Position numbers and translations under genes: made by a program | From: Agromyces sp. H66 | GTDB lineage: Bacteria > Actinomycetota > Actinomycetes > Actinomycetales > Microbacteriaceae | Assembly (NCBI RefSeq): GCF_004959775.1 | Contig: NZ_SJZG01000005.1 | Location: forward strand, 267,804 to 331,803 | Direction: 5' to 3' | DNA length: 64,000 nt | Shown here: in pieces, positions 41,602-50,552 of the stretch | Layout: each line of letters begins with the position of its first letter | Position numbering within the stretch: the first letter of the stretch is position 1 | Notes under the pieces: model-generated | Database searches by the model: none | What the model was told of the DNA's origin: nothing | Seen by the model: the letters and a program-made list of their open reading frames with translations, nothing else

Positions 41602-42548
41602 GTGAGCACCGGCACCACGTCACGCACGACCACCGTTTCCCCCCTCGTCTACGTCGCGATCGGCGTGACCATCCTCGCGTGGGCGAGCGCGTTCATCGTC
41701 GTCCGCGGCACCGCGCCGCACTTCACCCCCGGGGCGCTCGCGCTCGCCCGGCTGATCGTCGGCGCGCTCCTCACCTCCTGACGCCGCTGCTCCTGCGCCA
41801 CAGGTGGGTCGCGCCGACACGCCGAGAGTGGCTGCTCCTCGTCGGCTTCGGCGCCCTCTGGTTCGGCGGCTACAGCATCGTGCTCAACATCGCCGAGCAG
41901 ACCCTCGACGCCGGTACGACGTCGATGATCGTCAACATCGCGCCGATCATGATCGCCCTCGGGGCGGGTGCCCTCCTCGGCGAGGGGCTGCCGAAGTGGC
42001 TCCTCATCGGCACGGGCGTCGCGTTCGTCGGCGTCGTGCTCATCGGCCTCGGCTCGGGCGGGTCGGTGGTGGGTGCCGGCGTGGGCGTGCTCTGGGCGCT
42101 GCTGGCCGCCGTCACCTACACGGCCGGCGTGCTGTTCCAGAAGCCGGTGCTCGTTCGGCTGCCGAACGCGCAGGTCGTCTGGATCGGCGCCGTCATCGGC
42201 CTGCTCGTCTGCACGCCGTTCACGGGTGAGCTCGTCGCGGGCCTCCGGTCGGCCCCGGTCGAGGGCTGGCTCGGCGCCGTGTGGCTCGGCGCGATTCCCA
42301 CGGCGCTCGGCTTCACCACGTGGTCGTACGCGCTGTCGCGCATGCCGGCCGGCCAGCTCGGCGTCTCCACCTACATCGTGCCGCCGGTGACGATCGTGCT
42401 GAGCCTCGTCCTGTTCGCCGAGGTGCCGGCCATGCTGGCGATCGTCGGCGGTGTGATCGCGCTCGTCGGGGTCGCGCTGTCACGCCGGCGGGATCCCGCA
42501 CCCGTCGATCGCGAGGTTCCGGCGGCCGAGAGCGTGGCGACTCGGTAG
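41602..42548 (+). pseudogene. EamA/DMT-family transporter, interrupted by a frameshift
   Basis: The reading frame from GTG 41602 encodes the first membrane segments (VYVAIGVTILAWASAFIVVRG) but meets TGA at 41779-41781. The rest of an EamA transporter follows in the next frame: PLLLRHRWVAPTRREWLL, then IVLNIAEQTLDAGTTSMIVN and eight more membrane segments up to 42548. One missing base near 41774-41775 (ACCTCC) explains the break. Repaired length would be about 315 residues, normal for a ten-segment drug/metabolite transporter. A real mutation and a sequencing error are both possible. Confidence 0.78.
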
Positions 42549-42589
42549 CGGGCCTGTCGCCGTCGCACGCGCGCCTGCGACAATCGAGC

Positions 42590-43132
42590 ATGGCCCTCGA
42601 ACCACGGATGCTGCAGCCGCCGATCGAACTCCCGGCAGGCGCCGATCTGCCTCGTGGCCTCGTGCTCCGACGACCGCGAGTCGCCGATCACCCGGCGGTC
42701 GTCGCTGCGATCCCCGAGTGGTGGGGCATGGCCGGCACCTCCATCCACCTGCTCCTGCCGCCGCTGTTCTTCCAGCACTTCAGCGACACGAGCTTCATCG
42801 CCGAGGACGACGCCGGCCTCGGCGCCTTCCTCATCGGCTTCCACTCGCACGCCCAGCCCGAGGTCGCCTACATCCACTTCGTCGGCGTTCGACCCGACCT
42901 GCGCGGGCTCGGCCTGGCCCGCACCCTCTACGAGGCGTTCTTCGCCGAGGCACGAGCAGCCGGATGCCGCCGCGTCGACGCGATCACCGGCGTACCGAAT
43001 CGCCGTTCGCAGGCCTTCCACGCGGCACTCGGATTCGAGGCATCCGGCGACACCGACATCGACGGCGTGCGCGCGTGGCACGACTACGACGGCCCCGGCG
43101 AGCACCGCGTGGCCTTCTCGAAGGCGATCTGA
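42590..43132 (+). CDS. GNAT-family N-acetyltransferase
   Basis: A 180-residue acetyltransferase. The acetyl-CoA loop is VGVRPDLRGLGLARTLYEAF (about residues 98-117); ITGVPNRRSQAFHAALGFEAS follows, with the usual GF near the end. Preceded by GACAAT 5 nt before the ATG and no ribosome binding site. The substrate is unknown. A 239-bp gap with no recognisable gene follows. Confidence 0.82.
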   Translation: MALEPRMLQPPIELPAGADLPRGLVLRRPRVADHPAVVAAIPEWWGMAGTSIHLLLPPLFFQHFSDTSFIAEDDAGLGAFLIGFHSHAQPEVAYIHFVGVRPDLRGLGLARTLYEAFFAEARAAGCRRVDAITGVPNRRSQAFHAALGFEASGDTDIDGVRAWHDYDGPGEHRVAFSKAI

Positions 43133-43371
43133 GAAGTCCTCGCAGAGTACGGAATCACTCGTCGGATGTCGCGACGACGCGCGATTCCCTCTGTCGCGAG
43201 TGATCGCCTGCACGGTACGGTGGGTCCCGTCGTGTCCCCCACGACGACGCGCCGGCCCGCGGCGCGCCTCCGCACCCACGGAGAAGAAGACGACGTGTCC
43301 CCGATCGTGTCGAACCACTCACCCGTTTCCGCTCGGCGTGCCCGAATGCCCCTCATCCGCGGAGCCGCTCG

Positions 43372-44091
43372 ATGAACCCGGCCACGCCGCACCGCGCGAG
43401 CCTCACCGTGCTCGTCGCCCTCGCCGCCATCGCCGTGGTCGCCGGCCTCGTCGCCGGGTCGCCCATGCTCGAGCGGCTCATGCCGCGCCTTCCCGCCGTG
43501 CCCACGACGAACCTCGCCGTCGGCATCGCCGCCGTCGGCGTGGTCGCCGTCGCGATCTGGGGCGTCGTCCGCCTCGCCCGTGCGGCGCGCACGCGTGCCC
43601 GTCGGAACGCCCTGGCATCGACCGTTCGCGGCGAGCTCAGCTGCGGCATCCGGAACCGACTGCTCGTGCGGCGGCTGAACGAACTCCTCGACGATGCGGG
43701 CGGCGTGCGCCTCGGGGCGCGGTTCTCCATCGTCGTCGACGAGCTCGGCGTCGCGTTCTGGAACGGCGGTGGCCGGCCGCAGCGCGCCGCCCACTTCCCA
43801 TGGCGCGAGGTGCGCAACATCCGCGCCGACTCGATGGTCGTCGGCGGGTCGGTCGAGCACGTCCTCGTGCTGCGGGTGCGCCACAACGGCTCGAGCATCG
43901 AGTTGCCGATCATCCTCTCGGCGGGACGATTCGGCCGCTACGCCATGAGCGACGCGCCGTTCTTCGCGGTGGTGCGCAGCTGGAAGGCCAAGCACCGTGC
44001 GGCCCTCGCCGCCGAGGGACTCGAGCTTCCGCCGCTCACCGCGCCCATCCCGGTCATCCGTCCCGAGGTCGCCGCCGCCGCTCGCCGCTGA
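43372..44091 (+). CDS. membrane protein of unknown function with a cytoplasmic PH-like domain
   Basis: A 239-residue protein with two membrane segments (about residues 10-30 and 45-68), then an Arg-rich stretch and a soluble domain with alternating strands (RFSIVVDELGVAFWNGG, HFPWREVRNIRADSM, HVLVLRVRHNGSSIELPI). The W-R-E-V-R-N-I element is like that of bacterial PH-type membrane proteins. I do not recognise a named family. GGAG lies 7 nt before the ATG. Confidence 0.7.
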   Translation: MNPATPHRASLTVLVALAAIAVVAGLVAGSPMLERLMPRLPAVPTTNLAVGIAAVGVVAVAIWGVVRLARAARTRARRNALASTVRGELSCGIRNRLLVRRLNELLDDAGGVRLGARFSIVVDELGVAFWNGGGRPQRAAHFPWREVRNIRADSMVVGGSVEHVLVLRVRHNGSSIELPIILSAGRFGRYAMSDAPFFAVVRSWKAKHRAALAAEGLELPPLTAPIPVIRPEVAAAARR

Positions 44092-44139
44092 GCCGCCGAG
44101 GCGCAGCCGAGAAGCTGCCGTCCGATCTGCGCTCGCGAG

Positions 44140-44145
44140 TAGGCT
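44140..44145 (+). promoter_or_regulatory. -10 box upstream of the regulator remnant
   Basis: TAGGCT, 6 nt before GTG 44152; the former gene was probably leaderless. Confidence 0.35.
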
Positions 44146-44151
44146 TCCCGC

Positions 44152-44561
44152 GTGAGGCCCCTCCCAGCCGCGAGCCCCGACGACGGATTCGACGAGTCGC
44201 CCGACGTGCGGCCGGCGGCGGATCGGATCGTGATGCTCGGCACGTTCTCGGCCGTGCTCGACGGACGCGAGGTCGATCAGGGCGCACTGGCGCAGGCGCT
44301 CGGCAGCGAACCTGGTGAAGGCCCTGGCCCTCGCGCCCGATCGGCGGTTGCACCGCGAGCAGGTGATCGAGATGCTGTGGCCCGACCTGGCCCTCGCCGA
44401 CGCAGCTCGCGCCGCCGCTCGCCGAGGGATGCCTGCTGTCGTTGATCCCCGGCAGCCGATTCGTGTCGCTGGAGGGGCACAACCACCTGATGCTCGCGAC
44501 CGAGCCGGCCTGGCCCCGATTCCTCTTCGAGATGAACCGATTCCTCGCCGAGGTCGCCTGA
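44152..44561 (+). pseudogene. remnant of a winged-helix regulator fused by deletion to an alpha/beta-hydrolase end
   Basis: Three frames are needed. From 44152, VMLGTFSAVLDGREV is the start of an OmpR/SARP-type winged helix. After a frameshift near 44275, HWRRRSAANLVKALALAPDR and HREQVIEMLWPDLALADAA continue it. From about 44406, in the third frame, come LIPGSRFVSLEGHNHLML and EPAWPRFLFEMNRFLAEVA, the end of an alpha/beta-hydrolase-like domain as found in large winged-helix regulators. The whole middle, probably many hundreds of residues, is gone. This is a decayed gene. Confidence 0.75.
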
Positions 44562-44613
44562 CGACCGGGTGATCGCCCCGGCGCCCGGGTTCGGAGGCGC
44601 GTTCGACCGCGGG

Positions 44614-44619
44614 TAGAAT
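44614..44619 (+). promoter_or_regulatory. -10 box of a leaderless hemA promoter
   Basis: TAGAAT, close to the TATAAT consensus, 6 nt before the GTG of hemA; no ribosome binding site. Confidence 0.55.
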
Positions 44620-44625
44620 CCCATC

Positions 44626-45996
44626 GTGCTCATCTGCCTCACCGCGAGTCACAAGAACGCCGCGTTCGATCTGCTCGAGCGCCTTTCGGCGAACGCGGAA
44701 CACGCAGCGCCACGCATCCTCGATGGGCACGACGCCGTGCAGGGCGCGGTCGTGGTCGCCACCTGCAATCGCTTCGAGGCGTACCTCGACCTCGACGCGC
44801 CCGACGGCGCGTCACCGGTGCCGGCGGTGCACGAGGCGATCCGCGCGGTCGGCACGGTCGCGGGCCTCGAGCCCGACGAACTCCGCGCCACCTTCGGGTT
44901 CGTCCACGGCAACGCCGTCGCGGGCCACCTGTTCGCCGTGGCATCCGGCCTCGAGTCGGTCGTGGTCGGCGAGGGCGAGATCGCGGGCCAGGTGCGCCGG
45001 GCGCTCGAGCGCGCACGCAGGGAGGGCACCACGACGCCCGAACTGGAACGGCTCTTCCAGCGCGCCTCGCAGACCTCGCGCCGTGTGAAGAACGAGACCG
45101 GCATCGGCGGCGAGGGCCGCTCGATCGTGCGCCTCGCCCTCGACCTCGCCGAGAGCCGCGTCACCGACTGGGCCGCCACGCGCGTGCTGCTCGTCGGCAC
45201 CGGCCGCTTCGCCGGCGCATCCCTCGCGGCCCTCCGCGACCGCGGCGTCACCGACGTGCGCGTGCACTCGCCGTCGGGGCGGGGCGCGAAGTTCGCGGCG
45301 AGCCACGGCATCGAGGCGGTGCCGCGCGGCGAGTACGCGGCCACCGCCGCCGACGTCGACATCATCGTCACGTGCACCACGGCCGAGCACCACGTGGTCG
45401 ACAAGGCGCTCATCGCCGCGGGACGCGAGCGGCTCGAGGCATCCGTCGCCCTGCTGCCCGGGGCGACCGCACCCGAGCGCGACGTGCGGCAACTGGTGAT
45501 CGACCTCGGCCTCCCCCGCAACGTCGCGCCCGACGTGGTCGACCTGCCCGGGGTCGACCTGCTCGACCTCGAGACCATCAAGATCCACGCGCCGCTCGAG
45601 GAGCTCGGGGCGACGGATGCCGCACGCGAGATCGTGAGCCGCGACGCGCGCGCCTTCGGCGACCTCGGCGAGGAACGCGACCTCGCCCCCGCGGTCGTCG
45701 CCCTGCGCAAGCACGTGTACGACATCCTCGACGGCGAGATCGCCCGCGCCAAGGCTCGCGGTGACGACGACGGACGCACCGAGTCGGCGCTACGGCACAT
45801 GGCAGGCGTGCTCCTGCACACGCCCATGGTGCGCTCGCGCGAGCTCGCCCGCGCCGGCGAGCAGCTGGCGTGGATCGACGGACTCGAGGCGCTGTTCGGC
45901 GTGAAGCCCGACGAGGAGGCTCGAGAGGTGCGTGACGCTCGCGACGTGCGTCGGGTCGAGCCGGGCGCCGAGCCGCGTCGGGCCGACGCCTCGTGA
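44626..45996 (+). CDS. hemA: glutamyl-tRNA reductase
   Basis: A 456-residue NADPH enzyme that reduces glutamyl-tRNA to glutamate-1-semialdehyde. The thioester Cys is in VVATCNRFEAYL (residue 47). ASGLESVVVGEGEIAGQVRRAL near residue 110 and the Rossmann motif VLLVGTGRFAGASLAAL near 189 are present, with the C-terminal dimerisation helix to about residue 430. The last 30 residues are an acidic/basic tail. It stands on the plus strand, apart from the other hem genes, and starts the C5 pathway that hemL continues. The next gene overlaps its stop (GTGA). Confidence 0.94.
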   Translation: MLICLTASHKNAAFDLLERLSANAEHAAPRILDGHDAVQGAVVVATCNRFEAYLDLDAPDGASPVPAVHEAIRAVGTVAGLEPDELRATFGFVHGNAVAGHLFAVASGLESVVVGEGEIAGQVRRALERARREGTTTPELERLFQRASQTSRRVKNETGIGGEGRSIVRLALDLAESRVTDWAATRVLLVGTGRFAGASLAALRDRGVTDVRVHSPSGRGAKFAASHGIEAVPRGEYAATAADVDIIVTCTTAEHHVVDKALIAAGRERLEASVALLPGATAPERDVRQLVIDLGLPRNVAPDVVDLPGVDLLDLETIKIHAPLEELGATDAAREIVSRDARAFGDLGEERDLAPAVVALRKHVYDILDGEIARAKARGDDDGRTESALRHMAGVLLHTPMVRSRELARAGEQLAWIDGLEALFGVKPDEEAREVRDARDVRRVEPGAEPRRADAS

Positions 45997-46682
45997 GCGC
46001 CGCCGAGCGCACGAGCGCGTACGTCGTCGAGCCCGAGCGGATCGCCGCGGCCGCCGCCGACGGACCCCCAGCCCTCCGGTTCCCGTTCGACGCGTCGGTG
46101 CTCGTCGCCGAGCCGCTGCGCACCGAACGCCTCGTGCTGCGTCCGCTCGAGGCATCCGACGCGGCCGACGTCTACGAGTACCAGCGCCTGCCCGAGGTGA
46201 TCCGCTACCTGCCCTGGCCCGAGCGGGATCGCACCGAGGGCTACGAGCACACCGCGAAGCGCGCCGCCGGGCGCGTGCTCGCCGCCGACGGAGATTTCGT
46301 GTTCTTCGCGGCGGTGCTGCCCGGTACGCCGGCGACCGACGACCCCGCGCGCGACCGCGTCATCGGCGACTTCATGATCCGCGTCTCGAGCGTGCAGCAC
46401 GCCCAGCTCGAGCTCGGCTGGGTGCTGCATCCCGACTTCCAAGGGCAGGGATTCGCGCGGGAGGCGGCGCAGTCGCTGCTCGACTTCACGTTCGAGGCCC
46501 TGAACCCGCACCGCGTGCAGGCGTTCCTCGACGCGCGGAACGGGGCGTCCGCCGCACTCTGCGTGCGGCTCGGGATGCGTCGCGAGGCGACGATCCTCGA
46601 GGAGCAGTACAACGACGACGAATGGCAGGACACCGCGATCTACGGCGTGCTGCGACGGGAGTGGGCGGCCGCGCGCGGCTGA
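45993..46682 (+). CDS. GNAT-family N-acetyltransferase, RimJ/RimL type
   Basis: A 229-residue acetyltransferase coupled to hemA by a GTGA overlap. After a 45-residue extension, LRTERLVLRPLEASDAADVYEY begins the domain; LGWVLHPDFQGQGFAREAAQ is the acetyl-CoA loop and MRREATILEEQYNDDEWQDT the end. Nothing in the sequence ties it to haem synthesis; the overlap may be only a shared mRNA. Confidence 0.85.
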   Translation: MSAAERTSAYVVEPERIAAAAADGPPALRFPFDASVLVAEPLRTERLVLRPLEASDAADVYEYQRLPEVIRYLPWPERDRTEGYEHTAKRAAGRVLAADGDFVFFAAVLPGTPATDDPARDRVIGDFMIRVSSVQHAQLELGWVLHPDFQGQGFAREAAQSLLDFTFEALNPHRVQAFLDARNGASAALCVRLGMRREATILEEQYNDDEWQDTAIYGVLRREWAAARG

Positions 46683-46795
46683 GCGTTGTCGGGCGCGGCT
46701 GCGGGTCGGGGCCGGGTCGGGGCGATGCTTCGCGGGACGGCCCCACCGGACGCCTCCTCCCCCGCCTGCGGGTTCCGCATCTTCTCCACAGATGC

Positions 46796-46811
46796 TCGAA
46801 CATGCATTCGG
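46796..46811. promoter_or_regulatory. LexA-like (SOS) box upstream of the HNH gene
   Basis: TCGAAC-ATGC-ATTCGG. Compared with the actinobacterial LexA consensus TCGAAC-N4-GTTCGA it has two mismatches, both in the right half. It lies 28 bp before the ATG of an HNH protein of the type (DUF222/13E12-like) reported to be SOS-regulated in mycobacteria. Confidence 0.5.
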
Positions 46812-46839
46812 GTGTCGGTTGTTCTGGCGAGAATGAGAC

Positions 46840-47682
46840 ATGCCCGATCTCCCGTCTGACCTGGCCGACATCGCCCGTCGGCTCATCGGGCGCGAGGTTT
46901 CGACGGGCACGTTCGTCCCGCTCGATGACGCGGCGCTCCTCGCCGCCGTCGAGGAGCTCACCGCGCTGCGGCACGAGGTCGAGCGCTGTCAGGCGATCGC
47001 GCGCGCCACTCGCGAGCGCGACGCGGCCGACGGACTGGTGCAGCTCCTCCGCGCGGGTGCGAGTGTCGACCCGAGTCGGCTGCTCGACGAACGCAAGCCG
47101 TCGGTGCGCATCATCGTGAACGCCGACTCGCTGGCGACCGGCGAGGGCACGGGCATGATCGAGGGCCACCCCGACCGCATTCCGCTCGCCGACATCCACA
47201 CCGGGCTCTGCGAGGGTCATCTCCCGCTGAAGTTCAGCGACGATGGCGCCTGTCTCGACCTCGGGCGCGACGAGCGGCTCTTCACCGAGCGGCAGAAGGT
47301 CGCCCTCGCCGTGCGCGACGGCGGATGCATGGATCCCGACTGCACGCGGCCGCCATCCTGGACCGAGGCGCATCACATCGACCACTGGCATCGCGACGGC
47401 GGTCGCAGCGATCTCGCCGACGGCATCCTGCTCTGCCGCGGAGATCACCTCCGATATCACAACGAGGGGTGGGAGGTCCGCCGCGAGGGCACCGAGTACC
47501 GGCTCATCCCGCCGCCGGGGGTCGATCCTGAGCGCACTCCACGATTGATGAGATCGAAGACCCCGTCCGACATCCTGAATCCGGTCGATCCTGCCCGATT
47601 GCCCGAGCTGGTGGCGCCGACCGACCGATCACGGCTCGCGTCCGACGCGAACGAGCGCGAACCCGCCCTGCTCGCGGGGTAG
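46840..47682 (+). CDS. HNH endonuclease-domain protein with shortened DUF222 region
   Basis: A 280-residue protein. The HNH domain is complete: two Cys in GGCMDPDCTRPPSW, then EAHHIDHWHRDGG, DLADGILLCRGDHLRYHNEGW (about residues 160-215). The segment before it matches the end of a DUF222 region (IIVNADSLATGEGTG, LFTERQKVALAVRDGG). Typical family members have 400-500 residues; here the N-terminal helical DUF222 part is cut to about 90 residues, so an internal deletion is likely. The frame is open, so a shorter nuclease could still be made. Confidence 0.78.
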   Translation: MPDLPSDLADIARRLIGREVSTGTFVPLDDAALLAAVEELTALRHEVERCQAIARATRERDAADGLVQLLRAGASVDPSRLLDERKPSVRIIVNADSLATGEGTGMIEGHPDRIPLADIHTGLCEGHLPLKFSDDGACLDLGRDERLFTERQKVALAVRDGGCMDPDCTRPPSWTEAHHIDHWHRDGGRSDLADGILLCRGDHLRYHNEGWEVRREGTEYRLIPPPGVDPERTPRLMRSKTPSDILNPVDPARLPELVAPTDRSRLASDANEREPALLAG

Positions 47683-47752
47683 GAGTCTGCCCACGCCAGG
47701 GCGGAACGCGGTACGCCCGCGCAGCGCGAGGGCGGAGTCGCGCCCGGTGAGC

Positions 47753-49138
47753 CTACGCGCCGACGAGGCGCGCCGCCAGGTACCCCTCGAGCTCCGCGAT
47801 CGGCACGCGCTCCTGCTGCATGCTGTCGCGCTCGCGCACGGTCACGGCATTGTCGTCGAGCGAGTCGAAATCGACCGTGACGCAGAACGGCGTGCCGATC
47901 TCGTCCTGGCGGCGGTAGCGGCGACCGATGGCACCGGCGTCGTCGAAGTCGACGTTCCAGTTCCGTCGCAGCGTCGCCGCGATGTCCCGCGCGAGCGGCG
48001 AGAGGCGCTCGTTGCGACTGAGCGGCAGCACGGCGGTCTTCACGGGCGCGAGGCGCGGGTCGAGGCGGAGCACCGTGCGGGTGTCGACGCCGCCCTTCGC
48101 ATTCGGCACCTCCTCGACGTCGTAGGCGTCGATGAGGAAGGCCATGAGCGACCGGGTGAGACCGGCGGCCGGCTCGATGACGTACGGGATCCAGCGCTCG
48201 TTCTTCGACTGGTCGAAGTACGAGAGGTCCTTGCCGGAGTGCTCGGCATGCGTCGAGAGGTCGAAGTCGGTACGGTTGGCGACGCCCTCGAGCTCGCCCC
48301 ACTCGCCGCCGGTGAAGCCGAAGCGGTACTCGATGTCGATCGTGCGCTTCGAGTAGTGCGAGAGCTTGTCCTGCGGGTGCTCGAAGAGGCGCAGGTTCTC
48401 GGGGTCGATGCCGAGGTCGGTGTACCACTTCCACCGATAGTCGACCCAGTAGTCGAACCACTCGTCGTCGGTGCCCGGCTCGACGAAGAACTCGAGCTCC
48501 ATCTGCTCGAACTCGCGGGTGCGGAAGATGAAGTTGCCGGGCGTGATCTCGTTGCGGAACGACTTGCCGATCTGGCCGATGCCGAACGGCGGCTTCATGC
48601 GCGAGGCCTGGAGCACGTTGGCGAAGTTCGTGAAGATGCCCTGCGCGGTCTCGGGACGCAGGTAGTGCAGGCCGGAGTCGTCCTGCACCGGGCCGAGGAA
48701 GGTCTGCAGCATCATGTTGAAGTCGCGCGGCGGTGTCCACTGGCCGCGAGTACCGCAGTTGGGGCACACGATGTCGGCCATGCCGTTCTCGGGTGCGCGA
48801 CCCTTCTTCTCCTCGTACGCCTCGAGCAGGTGGTCCTCGCGGAACCGCTTGTGGCAGTGCAGGCATTCGACGAGCGGGTCGGTGAAGACCCCGACGTGAC
48901 CGGATGCCACCCACACCTGCTTCGGCAGGATGACGCTGGAGTCGAGACCCACGACATCGGCACGACTGGTGATCATGTACCGCCACCACTGCCGCTTGAT
49001 GTTCTCCTTCAGTTCCACGCCGAGGGGACCGTAGTCCCACGCGGACCGGGAACCGCCGTAGATCTCGCCCGCCTGGAAGACGAAGCCCCGGTGCTGGGCG
49101 AGCGCGATGACGGATTCGAGACGGCTGGGTGCGGCCAC
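47753..49138 (-). CDS. glyS: glycyl-tRNA synthetase, alpha2 (eukaryote/archaea-like) type
   Basis: A 461-residue class II synthetase. It opens with [20 protein letters not shown]; motif 2 is [20 protein letters not shown] (about residues 206-225). A Cys4 zinc-binding pair is seen in [10 protein letters not shown] and [10 protein letters not shown]. The C-terminal anticodon-binding domain has [16 protein letters not shown]. Length is normal for the single-chain dimeric form of actinobacteria. The GTG at 49138 has GGAGCC upstream; an in-frame start 16 codons earlier lies inside the probable leader. A TAGGAT box lies about 60 nt upstream. Confidence 0.95.
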   Translation of the reverse strand: MAAPSRLESVIALAQHRGFVFQAGEIYGGSRSAWDYGPLGVELKENIKRQWWRYMITSRADVVGLDSSVILPKQVWVASGHVGVFTDPLVECLHCHKRFREDHLLEAYEEKKGRAPENGMADIVCPNCGTRGQWTPPRDFNMMLQTFLGPVQDDSGLHYLRPETAQGIFTNFANVLQASRMKPPFGIGQIGKSFRNEITPGNFIFRTREFEQMELEFFVEPGTDDEWFDYWVDYRWKWYTDLGIDPENLRLFEHPQDKLSHYSKRTIDIEYRFGFTGGEWGELEGVANRTDFDLSTHAEHSGKDLSYFDQSKNERWIPYVIEPAAGLTRSLMAFLIDAYDVEEVPNAKGGVDTRTVLRLDPRLAPVKTAVLPLSRNERLSPLARDIAATLRRNWNVDFDDAGAIGRRYRRQDEIGTPFCVTVDFDSLDDNAVTVRERDSMQQERVPIAELEGYLAARLVGA

Positions 49139-49250
49139 GGTGGCTCCAATGGTCCAAGAGATCGGGGGATTGCCCGGAAACGACACGGTGTCCCCATCCT
49201 ACGGGCGCTACGCTGTGCCCCAAGACGACGCCGGGGCCGAGGGGGGCGAG

Positions 49251-50552
49251 GTGTGGGATCTCCTGCTTGACATCGACATCGTCGATGGCCCGTTCCTCAT
49301 CGCGATGTACGTGATCGCCTCCGCGTTCTTCGTCTACCTCCTGGGACGCGGCGACGGCTGGTCCTGGGTGCTCACGGTGATCGTGCTGCTCATCGTGGGC
49401 GCCATCATCGGCGGGGCCGCGCTGTGGATCGCGGTCAACCTGCTGAACCTGTTCGGCGGCCCGGTCATCGACGCGACCTGGTTGTGGGTGCCCGCGGCAT
49501 CCGCGGCCATCCTGCTCGCCATCTGGAACCTCTGGCACTCGAGGTGGTGGCGCAAGCTCATCGCCGTGGTCGCCATGCCGATCTTCGCATTCACAGCCAT
49601 GCTCGGCATCAACGCGTCCTACGGCCTCGACCGGACGATCGGGGCACTGCTCGGCCTCTCGACGGTCGACGCCATCGACCTCGACGAGCCCGACGATCCC
49701 GCCGCTCCCGACCCGACCGAGCCGCTCTACGTGACCTGGACGCCGCCGGCGGACCTGCCCGCGACCGGCACCATCGGCATCCCCGAGCCGGGCGTGCCGA
49801 ACACCGTCTCCGGCTTCGACGCCCGGCCCGCGCAGGTCTACCTGCCGCCGGCCGCCCTGGTGGCGGATGCCCCGCGCCTCCCGCTCGTGATCATGATGAT
49901 GGGCCAGCCCGGCGAGCCCGATGCGAGCTTCATCGGCGACGTGCTCGACGCGTTCGCGGCGGACCATGACGGCCTCGCGCCCATCGCCCTCGTCGTCGAC
50001 CAGCTCGGCGATCCCATGGAGGATCCGCTGTGCCTCGACACGGCGATGGGCGACGTGGAGACCTACCTCATGCAGGACGTCGTGCCGTGGGCGCGGGCGA
50101 ACCTCGAGGTCCTGCAGGATCGCCGATCCACGACCGTGGCCGGGTATTCCAATGGCGGCGGGTGCGCTGCCTATCTCGGTACGAAGTACCCCGAGGTGTT
50201 CGGCAACATCCTCGCGATCTCGCCCGTGGAGTACGCGGGCGCCGACCGGAGCGAGCAGGTGCTCGACACGGTCTTCGACGGGGACCAGGCGGCCTACGAC
50301 GCCGTGATGCCCGCGAACATCATGACCGCGAACGCGCCGTACGCCGACACGTCCGCGATCTTCACGGCGGGTGAGAACGACGCCGGGTTCGCCCCGGGCG
50401 CCGAACGACTGGCGGATGCCGCACGCGGCGTCGGCATGCTGACGACGTTCTCCGTGATCCCCGACGCCGACCACGGCATCTCCGGACTCATGGGAGGCCT
50501 CGAGGCCGGGTTCGCGTTGCTGTACCCCCGATTGGGACTCGCCGCACCATGA
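49251..50552 (+). CDS. membrane-anchored esterase (alpha/beta hydrolase, esterase-D-like)
   Basis: A 433-residue protein. Four membrane segments lie in the first 135 residues. The external domain has an esterase-D/mycolyltransferase-type fold: LPLVIMMMGQPGEPDAS near residue 210, the nucleophile in VAGYSNGGGCAAYLG near 300, and the His in DADHGISGL near 408. GAGGGGG precedes the GTG. Its stop overlaps the ATG of an MprF-like lipid aminoacyltransferase gene (ATGA). Surface esterases beside aminoacyl-lipid synthases are known to remove the amino acid again; that role is inferred here. Confidence 0.78.
   Translation: MWDLLLDIDIVDGPFLIAMYVIASAFFVYLLGRGDGWSWVLTVIVLLIVGAIIGGAALWIAVNLLNLFGGPVIDATWLWVPAASAAILLAIWNLWHSRWWRKLIAVVAMPIFAFTAMLGINASYGLDRTIGALLGLSTVDAIDLDEPDDPAAPDPTEPLYVTWTPPADLPATGTIGIPEPGVPNTVSGFDARPAQVYLPPAALVADAPRLPLVIMMMGQPGEPDASFIGDVLDAFAADHDGLAPIALVVDQLGDPMEDPLCLDTAMGDVETYLMQDVVPWARANLEVLQDRRSTTVAGYSNGGGCAAYLGTKYPEVFGNILAISPVEYAGADRSEQVLDTVFDGDQAAYDAVMPANIMTANAPYADTSAIFTAGENDAGFAPGAERLADAARGVGMLTTFSVIPDADHGISGLMGGLEAGFALLYPRLGLAAP

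Noticed and set aside
43133..43371. Inverted repeat ATCACTCG (43154-43161) / CGAGTGAT (43197-43204) and GGAATC/GATTCC as a structured RNA
   Set aside because: The two pairings exclude one another and neither is long; no promoter or conserved feature supports an RNA gene. The gap holds nothing else I can name.
44562..44625. GTTCGA-containing stretch as a tRNA T-loop
   Set aside because: No matching acceptor, anticodon or D stems within 90 nt on either strand; the GGGTAGAAT part is the hemA -10 region.
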